NCBI RefSeq assembly: GCF_900105355.1
Contig: NZ_FNSC01000001.1
Span: 744,001 to 808,000, forward strand
From: Pseudomonas anguilliseptica
GTDB lineage: Bacteria; Pseudomonadota; Gammaproteobacteria; Pseudomonadales; Pseudomonadaceae
DNA: 64,000 bases
Direction: 5' to 3'
Shown here: piece by piece, positions 20,973 to 33,271 of the stretch
How the letters are laid out: each line of letters opens with the position of its first letter
Numbering within the stretch: position 1 is the first letter of the stretch
Program-made: the position numbers and the translations under genes
Notes under the pieces: generated by a model
Database searches by the model: none
Told to the model about the DNA's origin: nothing
The model's input: only the letters and a program-made list of their open reading frames with translations

Positions 20973-23042
20973 ATGGCCATTGAAAAAAAAACCATTCGGC
21001 TACTGATACTCGAAGACTCGCAGAACGAGGCCGAGCGCCTGGTCAGCCTGTTCCGCAATGCCGGGCGGGCAACCCGTGTGCATCGCCTGAGTTCCAGCGA
21101 TGACCTTAACGAGGCCCTGCAGCAAAGCTGGGACCTGCTGATCTGCGCGCCGAGCAGTGAACAGCTGGCGCCGAATGAAGCGATTGGTGCGATCCGCCGC
21201 CAGGCCAAGGATATTCCGGTCATTCAGCTGCTCGCCGACAACGACTCAGACAGCATCACCGAAGCCTTGATGCTCGGTGCTCAGGACGCGCTGCCACAAG
21301 GTGAAGACGAACGCCTGGTACTGGTTGCCAAGCGCGAGCTGGCCAACCTGGAAGAACGCCGCGCCCGCCGCGCCTCGGAAGTCGCCCTGCGCGAGACGGA
21401 AAAACGCTGCCAGCTGCTGCTCGACAGTTCCGTTGATGCAATCACCTATGTGCACGACGGCATGCATATCTATGCCAACCGCGCCTATCTGGAACTGTTC
21501 GCCTACGAAGATGCCGATGAACTGGAAGGCATGCCAATGATCGACTTGATCGGTAGCAGCGACCAGTCGAGCTTCAAGGACTTCCTGAAGAACTATCAAA
21601 GTGCCGAAGGCAGCGCCGAACTCAACTGCGCCGGGATCAAGGCCAATGGCCAGAGCTTCCCGGCGCAGATGAGCTTCTCCCCGGCCACCTACGATGGCGA
21701 GCCGTGTATCCAGGTGGTGATTCGTGCCGAAACCGGTAACGCCGAGCTGGAAGAAAAACTGCGCGAGATCAGCAGCCAGGATCTGGTTACCGGCCTGTTC
21801 AACCGCACCCACTTCCTCGAACTGATGGACAGTGCCGCCGAGCGCGCAGTGAATGCCGGCCAGCCTTCGAGCCTTGCCTACATCCGCGTCGACCGCTACG
21901 CCAGCCTGCTCGCTGATATCGGCCTGGCCGGTATCGACATCCTCCTCACCGATCTGGCTAATCTGCTGCGTGCGCACTTCAGTACCGACGCACAACTGGC
22001 GCGCTTTGGTGATGACGTATTTGCTGTGCTGCAACCCGGCGTCAACCCGGAGAGCACCCGCGAGCAGCTGGATAGCTTGCTGAAAAAGGTCGAAGGTCAT
22101 CTGTTCGACGTCAGTGGCCGCACCGTGCAAAGCACGCTGTCGATTGGCGTGGCTGGGCTCAATGAGAGAACCGCCAAGGCTCAGGAAGTGGTTGACCGCG
22201 CCCACCGCTGCGCCGATGAACTGAGCGATGGCAACGCCATCAAGCTGTTCAACCCGGCCGATGAGCTGGCCGCAGCGGCGAACCGCGGCAATATCGTCGC
22301 GATGATTCAACAGGCCCTGGAAAACAACAGCTTCCGCCTGCTGTTCCAACCGATCATCAGCCTGCGCGGCGACAGCTTTGAACACTACGAAGCGCTGCTA
22401 CGCCTGATCAACCCGCAGGGTGAGGAAATCCCGCCCGTGGAGCTGTTCAATGCAGCCAAGGACGCCGGCCTGGCCGAGAAAATCGATCGCTGGGTGATTC
22501 TCAACTCGATAAAGCTGCTCGCCGACCATCGCAGCAAGGGCCACAACACCCGCCTGTTTGTGCACCTGTCGAGCGCCAGCCTGCAGGACCAGACTTTGCT
22601 GCCGTGGCTCAGCGTGGCCCTGAAGGCGGCACGCCTACCTTCGGACTCGCTGGTATTCCAGTTCAGTGAACCGGATGCGATTGCCTACCTGAAGCAGGCC
22701 AAGGTCATCACCCAAGGCCTCAACCAGCTGCACTGCAAAACCGCACTGACCCAGTTCGGCTGCTCGCTGAATCCGTTCAACACGCTCAAGCACCTGCATA
22801 TCGACTTCGTCAAAGTCGACAGCTCCTTCTCCCAGGATCTGAGCCAAGCAGATAACCAGGAAGCACTGAAAACCCTGCTGGCCAGCCTGCATTCCCAGGC
22901 CAAGCTGACCATCGTGCCCTTTGTCGAAAGCGCCAGCGTACTGGCAACGCTCTGGCAGGCCGGGGTCAACTATATTCAGGGCCATTACCTGCAGGGCCCG
23001 AGCCAGTCGATGGACTACGACTTCTCGGCCGGCGACGAATAG
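20973..23042 (+). CDS. fimX: FimX-type c-di-GMP receptor for type IV pili
   Basis: 689 residues: receiver-like domain (about 8-125), PAS (about 145-255), degenerate GGDEF (FGDDVF near 345) and degenerate EAL. The EAL triplet itself survives (HYEALLRL near 472), but catalytic positions are changed: LFVHLS for NLS, TQFGCS for DDFGTG, VKVDSSF and IVPFVES. This pattern of an inactive phosphodiesterase that binds c-di-GMP is that of P. aeruginosa FimX, which controls pilus assembly at the pole. It lies 54 nt after the PilZ-like gene. Confidence 0.93.
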   Translation: MAIEKKTIRLLILEDSQNEAERLVSLFRNAGRATRVHRLSSSDDLNEALQQSWDLLICAPSSEQLAPNEAIGAIRRQAKDIPVIQLLADNDSDSITEALMLGAQDALPQGEDERLVLVAKRELANLEERRARRASEVALRETEKRCQLLLDSSVDAITYVHDGMHIYANRAYLELFAYEDADELEGMPMIDLIGSSDQSSFKDFLKNYQSAEGSAELNCAGIKANGQSFPAQMSFSPATYDGEPCIQVVIRAETGNAELEEKLREISSQDLVTGLFNRTHFLELMDSAAERAVNAGQPSSLAYIRVDRYASLLADIGLAGIDILLTDLANLLRAHFSTDAQLARFGDDVFAVLQPGVNPESTREQLDSLLKKVEGHLFDVSGRTVQSTLSIGVAGLNERTAKAQEVVDRAHRCADELSDGNAIKLFNPADELAAAANRGNIVAMIQQALENNSFRLLFQPIISLRGDSFEHYEALLRLINPQGEEIPPVELFNAAKDAGLAEKIDRWVILNSIKLLADHRSKGHNTRLFVHLSSASLQDQTLLPWLSVALKAARLPSDSLVFQFSEPDAIAYLKQAKVITQGLNQLHCKTALTQFGCSLNPFNTLKHLHIDFVKVDSSFSQDLSQADNQEALKTLLASLHSQAKLTIVPFVESASVLATLWQAGVNYIQGHYLQGPSQSMDYDFSAGDE

Positions 23043-23056
23043 CTCTGCGGACAAAG

Positions 23057-23084
23057 AAAAGCCGACGCATGCGTCGGCTTTTTT
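23057..23084. terminator. Bidirectional intrinsic terminator between fimX and serB
   Basis: AAAAGCCGACGC and GCGTCGGCTTTT form a near-perfect hairpin between convergent genes, with T runs on both strands. Confidence 0.9.
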
Positions 23085-23090
23085 ATCGCC

Positions 23091-24305
23091 CTATTCCAGG
23101 CCGTCGCGATCGCGAAAGCCGAGCAGATAGAGAATACCGTCCAGGCCCAGAGTAGAGATCGCCTGTTTGGCCGATTGCTTGACCAGCGGCTTGGCACGGA
23201 ACGCCACACCCAGCCCGGCAATGGCCAGCATCGGCAGGTCGTTGGCACCATCGCCCACGGCGATGGTCTGCTCCAGGCGCAACCCCTCCTTGACTGCCAG
23301 CTCACGCAGCAAATCGGCTTTGCGCTGGGCATCGACAATCGGCTCGACTGCGACACCCGTGACCAGACCATCAACAATCTGCAGTTCATTGGCAAACACA
23401 TAGTCGATGCCCAGCTTGGCCTGCAGCTGCTTGGCAAAGTAGGTAAAGCCACCGGAAAGGATCGCCGTCTTGTACCCCAGACGGCGCAGCTCGCTGAACA
23501 GGGTTTCTGCGCCTTCGGTCAGGCGCAACGAAGCGCCGATATCGGCCAGCACGGTTTCTGGCAGGCCCTTCAGCAGCGCCAGACGCTCGCGGAAGCTGGC
23601 GGCGAAATCCAGTTCGCCGCGCATCGCCCGCTCGGTAATCTCCGAGACCTGCTCACCGACGCCAGCGGCCTTGGCCAGCTCATCGATCACTTCAGCCTCG
23701 ATCAGCGTCGAATCCATGTCGAATACCGCCAAACGGCGATTACGGCGGAACAGCGAATCGCGCTGGAAAGCGATATCGACATTCAGCTCCTGCGCCACGC
23801 TGAGGAACTCGGCACGCAGAGCAGCCGGGTCGGCAGGCTCGCCACGCACGGAAAACTCGATGCAGCCCTTGCCCTGCTCGGCCGGCATATCCAGCGGCAT
23901 GCGCCCGGAGAGGCGGTCGATATGGTCGATGTTCAGGTCATATCGCGCAGTAATCGCACTGACCCGCTGCAGCTGCTCGGCGGTGACCTTGCGCGTAAGC
24001 AGGGTGACGATATGCCGAGCCTTACCCTGGCCACTGACCCACTGCTGGTAGTCGGACTCGGATACCGGGGTGAAACGCACCTGCTGATCGAGCTTGTAGG
24101 CGGTAAAGAGGATGTCCTTGAGTACCGACGAGGCGCGCTCGTTATCCGGAATCTCGACCAGAATGCCGAACGACAGGGTGTCATGGATCACCGCCTGGCC
24201 AATATCGAGGATATTCACCCCGCCCTGGGCCAGCACGCCGGTGATGGCGGCAGTCAAACCGGGGCGATCTTCGCCGGTGATATTGATCAGGACGATTTCG
24301 CGCAA
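23091..24305 (-). CDS. serB: Phosphoserine phosphatase SerB
   Basis: Final step of L-serine synthesis. The 404-residue protein has two N-terminal ACT-like regulatory domains (from MREIVLINITGEDRPGLTAA, and again near KARHIVTLLTRKV), then a HAD phosphatase domain with DMDST (nucleophile Asp196, Asp198), the motif II serine in ILSGGF and GDGANDLPML. The start is TTG at 24305, supported by GGAG about 9 nt upstream. It is divergent from the SMP-like gene with a 174-nt intergenic region; serB-smp adjacency also occurs in enterobacteria. Confidence 0.96.
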   Translation of the reverse strand: MREIVLINITGEDRPGLTAAITGVLAQGGVNILDIGQAVIHDTLSFGILVEIPDNERASSVLKDILFTAYKLDQQVRFTPVSESDYQQWVSGQGKARHIVTLLTRKVTAEQLQRVSAITARYDLNIDHIDRLSGRMPLDMPAEQGKGCIEFSVRGEPADPAALRAEFLSVAQELNVDIAFQRDSLFRRNRRLAVFDMDSTLIEAEVIDELAKAAGVGEQVSEITERAMRGELDFAASFRERLALLKGLPETVLADIGASLRLTEGAETLFSELRRLGYKTAILSGGFTYFAKQLQAKLGIDYVFANELQIVDGLVTGVAVEPIVDAQRKADLLRELAVKEGLRLEQTIAVGDGANDLPMLAIAGLGVAFRAKPLVKQSAKQAISTLGLDGILYLLGFRDRDGLE

Positions 24306-24479
24306 GGCTCGGTCTCCAGTACAGCGTCAGGGGCAGCGGCTTGCTGAACAGGTCACAAGCCGTGGAAAAGGCGCACATTCTACCCATTATCAGCGGTAAA
24401 CAGCCACGCACGGCGCTTTGCCCACTGCAGGGGCACCGCTATACTGCGCGCCAACTACAGTCGACATGAGCCGAGCTCT

Positions 24480-26012
24480 GTGAACCGGCCCGCCCCCGTA
24501 AAACCCGATAATTTCTTTCTGCTGCTGTTCCAGGCCCTGCGCCAGCGGCGCATTCCCCTGGCGCTGCGCATTGCCAGCCACAGCCTGCTGCTGGTAGCCC
24601 TGGCCCTGGTGATCTATGGCTGGGTGATCGGCATGCAGTTCAAGCATGCCATGCAACAACAAGCCGAAGCCCTGGGCACCAGCCTGATTACCCAGACGGC
24701 TGCCTCGGCGACCGAGCTGCTGGTGTCCAACGACATCCTCAGCCTCAACGTGCTGCTCAATAATCTGGTGAAAAACCCGCTGGTGGCCCACGCCGCTATC
24801 TACAGCGTGGACAACCGTATCCTCGCCGAAGCCGGTTCGCGTCCCAGTCAGAGCATGCTCGGTGAAACCGAAGGGCTGTATTCGACGCCGATTACCTTTC
24901 AGGAAGTGATCGCCGGGCAGCTGCGCATCAGCCTGGATATGCAGCAGTTCCAGCAACCGATGACTATCAGTCTGCAGAGCATGGGCATCCTCAGCCTGAT
25001 TCTGCTGGCCCTGACCCTGTCGCTGAGCATGCGCCTGGGTCGGCATATCTCTACCCCGCTGCTGCAGCTGCGCGCCTGGCTGCGTGACCCGGATGATCCG
25101 GCACCCGGCGCAGGTCGCCAGGATGAAATCGGCGACCTGGCACGCCAGCTGCAAACACGCCTGGTGCCGGAAAAACCTGCGCTGCCTGAAGAAGAGGAAG
25201 AACCGTTCTACGATGAGCCGGCCGCCCAGGACGATGATGACTACCTGCCAGAGTCGTTCGACGATGAGCCGGACTTCGAAGTGCGTGACCTGCGCGATGA
25301 TCGCTTCGATGAGCAAGACGAGTTGGTCGAGCCGCTGCAAAGCGATGACCTGCCATACGCTGATAGCGCAGTGGACGATCCGTTTTCCGAGCTACGCGAT
25401 CAAACCGAGCCTGAAGCTGCGCCAGCCCCCGCGATCCGGCAGCCACTGCCCAGCGCCGTGCTGGCGATCCAGCTGGGCGCACAGGAACAGCTACGCCGCC
25501 TGCCGCGTACCCGCCTGATGGAGTTGCTGCAACGCTACCGCGACTGCCTGGACCGGGCTGCCAGCCTGTATCAAGGCGAGCTGCATACCCTCAGCGATGG
25601 CAGCAGCCTGATGCTGTTCCACCAGCTGGATATTGGTGAGGACTACCTGACCCACGCCATCTGCTGCGGCGAGCTGATGCGCGCCCTCGGTCATGCCCTG
25701 CAGATCGAAGTGGCGGACAGCGGTATCACCCTGCAGCTGCAGCTGGGCCTGACCCTGGGTGAAAACCTCAGCGGCCTCAGCCAGGGCGACCTGCTGCTCA
25801 GCGAAACGGCGCAGAACGCTCTGGCGCTGTCACAGCACAGCCGCAACCTGCTACTGGTCGAGCGCAGCATTGCCGACGATGCCCTGGTCAGCCAACGCGC
25901 GCGCATTCGCGCCATCGCCAGCCCGCAAGGCGCTTGCTGTGTGGAGCGTTTGCTGGAGCCTTACCCATCGCTGCTGGAGCGCCAGCTGGCGCGCATGCAC
26001 GAAAACCATTAA
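24480..26012 (+). CDS. SMP/AhpA-like membrane protein with acidic linker and cyclase-like tail
   Basis: 510 residues. The N-terminal part resembles SMP/AhpA: a helix around 27-52 (RIASHSLLLVALALVIYGWV), a periplasmic segment and a second helix around 160-185. Then comes a very acidic cytoplasmic linker (about 230-315, for example PEEEEEPFYDEP and DDDDYLPESFDDEPDFEV). The last ~170 residues (LAIQLGAQEQLRRL, QGELHTLSDGSSLMLFH, LGLTLGENLS) recall the fold of class III nucleotide cyclases but show no catalytic metal aspartates I can identify. GTG start at 24480. The function is unknown; a sensor or scaffold role is a guess. Confidence 0.8.
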   Translation: MNRPAPVKPDNFFLLLFQALRQRRIPLALRIASHSLLLVALALVIYGWVIGMQFKHAMQQQAEALGTSLITQTAASATELLVSNDILSLNVLLNNLVKNPLVAHAAIYSVDNRILAEAGSRPSQSMLGETEGLYSTPITFQEVIAGQLRISLDMQQFQQPMTISLQSMGILSLILLALTLSLSMRLGRHISTPLLQLRAWLRDPDDPAPGAGRQDEIGDLARQLQTRLVPEKPALPEEEEEPFYDEPAAQDDDDYLPESFDDEPDFEVRDLRDDRFDEQDELVEPLQSDDLPYADSAVDDPFSELRDQTEPEAAPAPAIRQPLPSAVLAIQLGAQEQLRRLPRTRLMELLQRYRDCLDRAASLYQGELHTLSDGSSLMLFHQLDIGEDYLTHAICCGELMRALGHALQIEVADSGITLQLQLGLTLGENLSGLSQGDLLLSETAQNALALSQHSRNLLLVERSIADDALVSQRARIRAIASPQGACCVERLLEPYPSLLERQLARMHENH

Positions 26013-26020
26013 TCCGACCC

Positions 26021-26055
26021 AACAAAAAGCCCGCCTGATTGGCGGGCTTTTTGTT
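26021..26055. terminator. Bidirectional intrinsic terminator
   Basis: Fifteen-base arms AACAAAAAGCCCGCC and GGCGGGCTTTTTGTT around TGATT. It lies between the convergent SMP-like and PqiC-like genes. Confidence 0.92.
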
Positions 26056-26063
26056 GGCGGCGC

Positions 26064-26777
26064 TTAGAAGCGGAACACTTCGCCTTCATCACGCATTGGC
26101 TCAACCACCGGGATACGCGGTGACGCAGGCGGTGCAGGTTTTACTGGCGCCGGCTTGCGCGGCGGCTCAGCCACGACCGGCGCTGGTTTGCCGTGGGTTT
26201 CGACGGCTACCGCCAATTGCTCGACCAGCTGCTGCACCACCAGGCTCTGCGCCCGCACCTGATCAACGATGGTGCCGCTGTGGGCTTCTTCCAGACGCAC
26301 CAGGCGCCCGTCAAGCAGCTTGCCTTCGGCACCCACCAGACGCCACTGCGCTTCCAGCACGGCCGGACGCTGCGGGCCTGAATCCAGACGGGTAATCGAC
26401 AGCCCCAGGCGCACCTGCGGCACGAAACCAGCGGTAGCAGGCGCCAGCACCAGACGCTGACTGTCCAGACGCGAGGCCAATTGACGCAACAGCTGCTGAT
26501 CGATATCGGCAGCCAAACTGCCAGCCCAGCGCGCATCTTCGGCGGCGATCAGGCTGCCGTCGGCCTGGCGCTGCAACAGGGCTTCGCGCTGCAGGTAATC
26601 GGCAATCGCCACCGGCCCGAGTAACACGGCAATGCCCTGCTCGGCGGCGGGAACGTGAATTTCTCCGCTATCGAGCTGGTACAGCGGTGCTTGCTGATAA
26701 CGCATACAGCCCGTCAGGCCAAGTACGCCCACCAGCAGGAGAATTCCGGGAAAACGCAGTGCAATCATCTCTCTCAT
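26064..26777 (-). CDS. PqiC/YmbA-type ABC-transport auxiliary lipoprotein
   Basis: About 237 residues with a lipoprotein signal (MREMIALRFPGILLLVGVL, then lipobox LTGC) and a PqiC-like domain: YQLDSGEIHVPA, VLLGPVAIADYLQR, RWAGSLAADIDQQLLRQLA and QVRLGLSITRLDS. Such lipoproteins sit on the inner face of the outer membrane and work with MCE/PqiB or Mla-type systems; no MCE or permease gene is adjacent here. A Pro/Lys-rich tail (PPRKPAPVKPAPPASPR) is unusual. The start could be 26777 or the ATG three codons inside, at 26768. Confidence 0.85.
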   Translation of the reverse strand: MREMIALRFPGILLLVGVLGLTGCMRYQQAPLYQLDSGEIHVPAAEQGIAVLLGPVAIADYLQREALLQRQADGSLIAAEDARWAGSLAADIDQQLLRQLASRLDSQRLVLAPATAGFVPQVRLGLSITRLDSGPQRPAVLEAQWRLVGAEGKLLDGRLVRLEEAHSGTIVDQVRAQSLVVQQLVEQLAVAVETHGKPAPVVAEPPRKPAPVKPAPPASPRIPVVEPMRDEGEVFRF

Positions 26778-26923
26778 CCAGCCGACCAGTCTGCCGGCGT
26801 GCATACACATTAAGTGCCAGCGGGTCGCTTGCGTGACCCGCCTTACGGCCGCGTATCATCCTTGAAAGCCGTTCACGACTCCAGCACAGCACTGTGCCAG
26901 CATGCGCCTGGGCGAGCAGCAGC

Positions 26924-29173
26924 CTATTCGACCAGCAGGCTGTCAACGCGCTGGAAGCCGCGCGGCAGCTTGTTACCGCGACGGCCGCGCTCACCTTTGT
27001 AATGCTCCAGGTCATCGGCCTTGAGCGACAGAGTACGCTTCCCGGCTTGCAATACCAGGGTGCTGCCTGCCGGCAGCACGGCCAGATCGGTGAGATACTC
27101 CTCGCGCGAAGCAACCCGCTCACCCGGGATGCCGATGATCTTGTTGCCCTTGCCCTTGCCCAGCTGCGGCAGATCGCGCACCGGGAACAGCAGCAAACGA
27201 CCTTCGGTGGTTACCGCCGCCAGCCAGTCTTCCTCACGGTTAGCCAACGGTTTCGGTGGCACCACCAGCGCGCCGGCTGGCAGGCTGAGCAAGGCCTTGC
27301 CGGCCTTGTTCTTGGCCTGCAGGTCTTCGCCCTTGACCACGAAGCCGTAGCCGGCGTCGGAGGCGATCACATACAGCGCATTGTCATCGGGCAGCAGCAC
27401 GCATTCGAAGGTCGCCCCCGGTGGCGGCGTCAGGCGCCCGGTCAGCGGCTCTCCCTGCCCCCGGGCGGACGGCAGCGAATGCGCGGCAAGCGAGTAGCTG
27501 CGCCCGGTGGAGTCGATAAACACCGCGTACTGGTTGGAGCGGCCCGGCGCGGCAGTCTTGAAGCCATCGCCGGCCTTGTACGACAGGCCAGTGGCGTCGA
27601 TATCGTGGCCCTTGGCGCAGCGCACCCAGCCTTTCTCCGAGATCACCACGGTTACCGGCTCGGTCGGCATCAGCTCGGTTTCGCTGAGTGCCTTGGCTTC
27701 GGCGCGGGCAACGATCGGCGAACGACGGTCGTCGCCGTACTTCTCAGCGTCATCGAGGATTTCCTGGCGCACCAGCTTCTTCAGCTTGGCTTCGCTGCCG
27801 AGCAGAGCCAGCAGCTTGTCGCGCTCCTTGGCCAGCTCGTCCTGCTCGCCACGGATCTTCATCTCTTCCAGGCGCGCCAGCTGGCGCAGGCGGGTGTCGA
27901 GGATATAGTCAGCCTGCACGTCCGTCAGACCAAAACGCTCCATCAGCACCGACTTCGGCTGGTCTTCCGTACGGATGATATGGATCACTTCATCCAGGTT
28001 GAGGAAGGCGGTGAGCAAACCCTCCAACAAATGCAGGCGCTTCTCGACCTTGTCCAGGCGGAACTGCAGGCGGCGGCGCACGGTGCCGACGCGGTACACC
28101 AGCCACTCGGTGAGCAGGGTGCGCAGGTTTTTCACCGACGGTTTGCCGTCCAGGCCAATCACGTTGGTGTTGACCCGGTAACTGGACTCCAGCTCGGTGG
28201 TGGCGAACAGGTGCTGCATCAACTCGTCGGCATCCACCCGGTTGGAGCGCGGGATAATCACGATGCGGCACGGGTGCTCGTGGTCCGACTCATCGCGCAG
28301 GTCGGCGACCATTGGCAGCTTCTTCGCCTGCATCTGCGCGGCAATCTGCTCCAGCACCTTGGCCCCGGAGACCTGGTGCGGCAGCGCGGTGACCACGATA
28401 TCGCCGTCTTCAACCCTGTAGACCGCACGCATACGCACCGAGCCGCGGCCGGTCTCGTAGATCTTCAGCAGGTCGGCCTTGGGTGTAATGACTTCCGCTT
28501 CAGTCGGATAGTCCGGGCCCTGGATGTGCTCGCACAACTGCTCGACGCTGGCATTCGGCTCGTCCAGCAGGCGAATGCAGGCCGACGCAACCTCGCGCAG
28601 GTTATGCGGCGGTACGTCAGTGGCCATACCCACGGCGATACCCGTGGTGCCGTTAAGCAGAATGTTCGGCAGGCGCGCCGGCAAGGTCGCCGGCTCATTC
28701 AGGGTGCCATCGAAGTTCGGCACCCAGTCCACGGTGCCCTGGCCCAGCTCGGTCAGCAGGACTTCCGAATAACGCGACAGGCGCGCTTCGGTGTAACGCA
28801 TGGCGGCGAAGGATTTTGGATCGTCCGGCGCCCCCCAGTTACCCTGGCCGTCGACCAGGGTGTAGCGGTAGCTGAACGGCTGCGCCATCAGCACCATGGC
28901 TTCGTAGCAGGCGCTATCGCCGTGCGGGTGAAACTTACCGAGCACGTCACCAACGGTACGCGCCGACTTCTTGTGCTTGGAGTCGGCGTCCAGGCCCAGC
29001 TCGCTCATGGCGTAGACGATGCGTCGCTGCACCGGCTTCAAGCCGTCGCCGATATGCGGCAGCGCACGGTCCATGATCACGTACATGGAGTAATTGAGGT
29101 AAGCCTGCTCGGTAAAATCGGCAAGGGAACGGCGCTCAACACCGTCCAGGCTCAAATCGAGGGATTCGCTCAT
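26924..29173 (-). CDS. parC: DNA topoisomerase IV subunit A ParC
   Basis: DNA cleavage subunit of the decatenase topoisomerase IV. The 749-residue protein has the breakage-rejoining domain with the active-site Tyr127 (RYTEARLS) and the quinolone-resistance region [13 protein letters not shown] with Ser87 and Glu91, both the wild-type residues known from P. aeruginosa, so no target mutation is seen here. The C-terminal beta-pinwheel repeats follow from about residue 500. It is last in the run parE, phytase-like, protease, parC, starting 7 nt after its neighbour. Confidence 0.97.
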   Translation of the reverse strand: MSESLDLSLDGVERRSLADFTEQAYLNYSMYVIMDRALPHIGDGLKPVQRRIVYAMSELGLDADSKHKKSARTVGDVLGKFHPHGDSACYEAMVLMAQPFSYRYTLVDGQGNWGAPDDPKSFAAMRYTEARLSRYSEVLLTELGQGTVDWVPNFDGTLNEPATLPARLPNILLNGTTGIAVGMATDVPPHNLREVASACIRLLDEPNASVEQLCEHIQGPDYPTEAEVITPKADLLKIYETGRGSVRMRAVYRVEDGDIVVTALPHQVSGAKVLEQIAAQMQAKKLPMVADLRDESDHEHPCRIVIIPRSNRVDADELMQHLFATTELESSYRVNTNVIGLDGKPSVKNLRTLLTEWLVYRVGTVRRRLQFRLDKVEKRLHLLEGLLTAFLNLDEVIHIIRTEDQPKSVLMERFGLTDVQADYILDTRLRQLARLEEMKIRGEQDELAKERDKLLALLGSEAKLKKLVRQEILDDAEKYGDDRRSPIVARAEAKALSETELMPTEPVTVVISEKGWVRCAKGHDIDATGLSYKAGDGFKTAAPGRSNQYAVFIDSTGRSYSLAAHSLPSARGQGEPLTGRLTPPPGATFECVLLPDDNALYVIASDAGYGFVVKGEDLQAKNKAGKALLSLPAGALVVPPKPLANREEDWLAAVTTEGRLLLFPVRDLPQLGKGKGNKIIGIPGERVASREEYLTDLAVLPAGSTLVLQAGKRTLSLKADDLEHYKGERGRRGNKLPRGFQRVDSLLVE

Positions 29174-29180
29174 GCGTGCC

Positions 29181-29705
29181 TCATTGCAAGGTTGATTGGC
29201 GCAGCATCAAGGTGCCGCCGCGCTGGGTAAATTCGAGTTGTTTCAGGGCACTCATGCCCAGTAATACGTCATCGCCGCCCATGCCGGGGGCAATCAAAGC
29301 CTCTACATCGGTCAGTACGATATCGCCCAGCTGCAAGCGCTGCAGGCGCGTACGGTGGGCTGTGGAGCGGCCATTGGCGGTGCTGATGGTGATTGCCGCG
29401 CCCGCCTGCAAACCCAGGCGCTGCGCCACTTCAGTCGGCACCGCGACCTGCGTCGCACCGGTATCGAGGAGGAAGGTCACGTCCTCGCCATTGATCTTGC
29501 CGCCCGCCATATAGTGGCCCTGACGACTGCTGGCCAGGTGCACTTCGACATAGCCGCTGCCATGCAACGACTCGGGCGCCTGATTGGGGTTGCGCTGAGC
29601 GTCTTCCCAGTCGCCGAAGAATTTGGTCGCCAGCAACAAAGCAGCGCCCCAGGCCAGCACCAGCATCACCCGTCCGGCACGCTTGCCCGCAGGCTGCTCG
29701 CTCAC
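29181..29705 (-). CDS. Membrane-anchored retropepsin-like aspartic protease
   Basis: 174 residues: an N-terminal transmembrane anchor ([19 protein letters not shown]) and a periplasmic clan-AA aspartyl protease domain with the catalytic motif [13 protein letters not shown] and the second-strand block [14 protein letters not shown]. This is the single-domain, presumably dimeric type (TIGR02281-like). Substrates are unknown to me. GTG start at 29705, overlapping the upstream stop by 4 nt (GTGA), so translation is coupled to the phytase-like gene. It lies between the two topoisomerase IV genes. Confidence 0.88.
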   Translation of the reverse strand: MSEQPAGKRAGRVMLVLAWGAALLLATKFFGDWEDAQRNPNQAPESLHGSGYVEVHLASSRQGHYMAGGKINGEDVTFLLDTGATQVAVPTEVAQRLGLQAGAAITISTANGRSTAHRTRLQRLQLGDIVLTDVEALIAPGMGGDDVLLGMSALKQLEFTQRGGTLMLRQSTLQ

Positions 29706-30684
29706 GGTTTGCTACCCCAGCCGCCTTTGGGTGCGGCAAAACGCCAGATAATTGGCCGCGATTCGCCGTCTGCACGGCGGAAGCGGCCATTATCAACGCC
29801 GATCCAGGCGCCGTCCTGATCCACCCACAAGGCCTCGGCCAGACCATAGGACGGCGCATAGAGCCGCTCCGGAGTCAGTGCTTCGGCAGCAAACGACCAG
29901 CACTTCTCGACCTGACCAGTGCTCAGGCTGCGTCGGCAAACGCGATGTGCCTGGCGTTCAAGGGTAAACAGCTTTTCGTTATGGAAGGCCAGGCCGGAGA
30001 AATCCCGGGGCTGCGGCTTGCCGCCCAGCTGCTCGGGCCCCGTCTCCGTGCCCGCTTCGCTGAACAGCACGCAGCCACCAGTACAACGCCAGATAGCACG
30101 CTGCTTGTGCACCACCAGCAAGCCACGGCGCATGCGCTCGGCCGCCAAGTACAGGCGTTCGCCTGCCGGGTCGACGGCAACGCCTTCAAACAACGAGTTG
30201 TAGTGCAACAGCATGCCGCTGGCGCGCGCCTGACGAACCAGCCCCTGAGGCAGTTTCAGCCAATTGGGCTCGCCCATCAGCGGTAACTGCAGCACAGCCG
30301 CCTTGGCCTCACTGACCAGGTAGCGATTGCCGGCGGCGTCGCAACTGATGCCCTCGAAATCCAGCTCGCCCCCACGTACCAGACCCGCCGCCCAGCTGCG
30401 CATGCGCAGCCCCCAGGGCAGGCGCGCATCCGGCGCAGGCGGCGCAATAAAGGTCTCGGCCGTGGCCTGCCACTGCGAGTCATCGGACTCCAGGCGATAG
30501 AGCTGCTGATCATCGCGGTCGGATACCGCCCACAGCGCCCCATCGCACCAGGCCAGCCCGGACAGATTGCCACCACTGACGCCACTGACCGCTTGCTCGT
30601 TGAGCAATTTCAGCTCTTCCAACGCGGCCGCACTCGCCAACAGCGGTGAGCAGAGCAATAGGCAGACGGCCAACAGCCGCTGCA

Positions 30685-30685
<1 letters not shown>
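29702..30685 (-). CDS. Exported phytase/esterase-like beta-propeller protein
   Basis: 327 residues with a signal peptide (MQRLLAVCLLLCSPLLASAA) and repeated propeller-type segments: NLSGLAWCDGALWAVSDRDD, LDFEGISCDAAGNRYLVSE, FEGVAVDPAGERLYLAAER, FSGLAFHNEKLFTLERQ. The pattern resembles the esterase-like activity of phytase family. Activity and substrate cannot be read. The start ATG overlaps the parE stop by 1 nt (TGATG), and its own end overlaps the protease start, so it is embedded in the parE-parC operon. Confidence 0.82.
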
Positions 30686-32604
<1,919 letters not shown>

Positions 32605-33216
32605 TTAATTGAGAGCGGAAAAGTCGATATCCTGCCACAGATGGCGGGGAATACCGGCGAAAGCGAAAAGTACCGGCAAGCGCTCGGCAAAACCCTGAAA
32701 GCCGTGATCGCCACCAGCCTGGATACGCAGCGCGCAGGCGCGGTAGTAGCGCTGAGCGTCACGATAGTCGAGAGTTTCGTCAGCGGTCTGCAGCCACACC
32801 TGATAGCGCGCCGGGTCTTGCAGCACTGCTACATCCAACTCGGCTAGGGCGGTTACATGGTCGGTCGTCAGCTCCCAGGTCTCATCGCTGTAATAGTTCT
32901 TCTGCGGCCCCAGGTAACCATCGAAACGCAAATGCGGGCGCACTGCTGGGTTGATCAACAGCGCCGGCAGCCCGTGGCGTTCGGCCAAGTGGGTCGCATA
33001 GTAGCCGCCCAGGGAGCTGCCAACCAGCACGGGCCGACCAAGCTCGGCAATCAGCGCTTCGAGCTGAGCAATTGCCTGGCGCGGATGGTGATGCAGGGCT
33101 GGTACTCGCAGCTGCGCGGCCAAGCCCAGATGCGCCATGACGCGCTGCAGCTGGCTGGCCTTGAGCGATGCCGGCGAGCTGTTAAGCCCGTGGATATAGA
33201 GAATGGATGTGGTCAT
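32605..33216 (-). CDS. yqiA: YqiA-type alpha/beta hydrolase (esterase)
   Basis: 203 residues. SILYIHGLNSSPAS carries the oxyanion region, LVGSSLGGYYATHLAE the nucleophile elbow (GSSLGG) and GGDHGFQGF the catalytic His. Matches the small UPF0227/YqiA esterase family, which lies next to parE and cpdA in enterobacteria as well. Acts on short acyl or palmitoyl-CoA esters in E. coli; the natural substrate here is unknown. Start ATG 33216. Confidence 0.9.
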   Translation of the reverse strand: MTTSILYIHGLNSSPASLKASQLQRVMAHLGLAAQLRVPALHHHPRQAIAQLEALIAELGRPVLVGSSLGGYYATHLAERHGLPALLINPAVRPHLRFDGYLGPQKNYYSDETWELTTDHVTALAELDVAVLQDPARYQVWLQTADETLDYRDAQRYYRACALRIQAGGDHGFQGFAERLPVLFAFAGIPRHLWQDIDFSALN

Positions 33217-33271
33217 GGGGCGGGAGGCTAACCGGTTGCGGCGACCGGCTGCAACCGGTTAGCCAAGCGGC

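Noticed and set aside
28400..29173. Quinolone-resistance change in ParC
   Set aside because: Ser87 and Glu91 are the usual residues; no resistance substitution is visible.
26894..29230. A 778-codon open frame on the plus strand opposite parC
   Set aside because: Complete overlap with parC, which has all topoisomerase motifs; low-complexity translation typical of an antisense frame.
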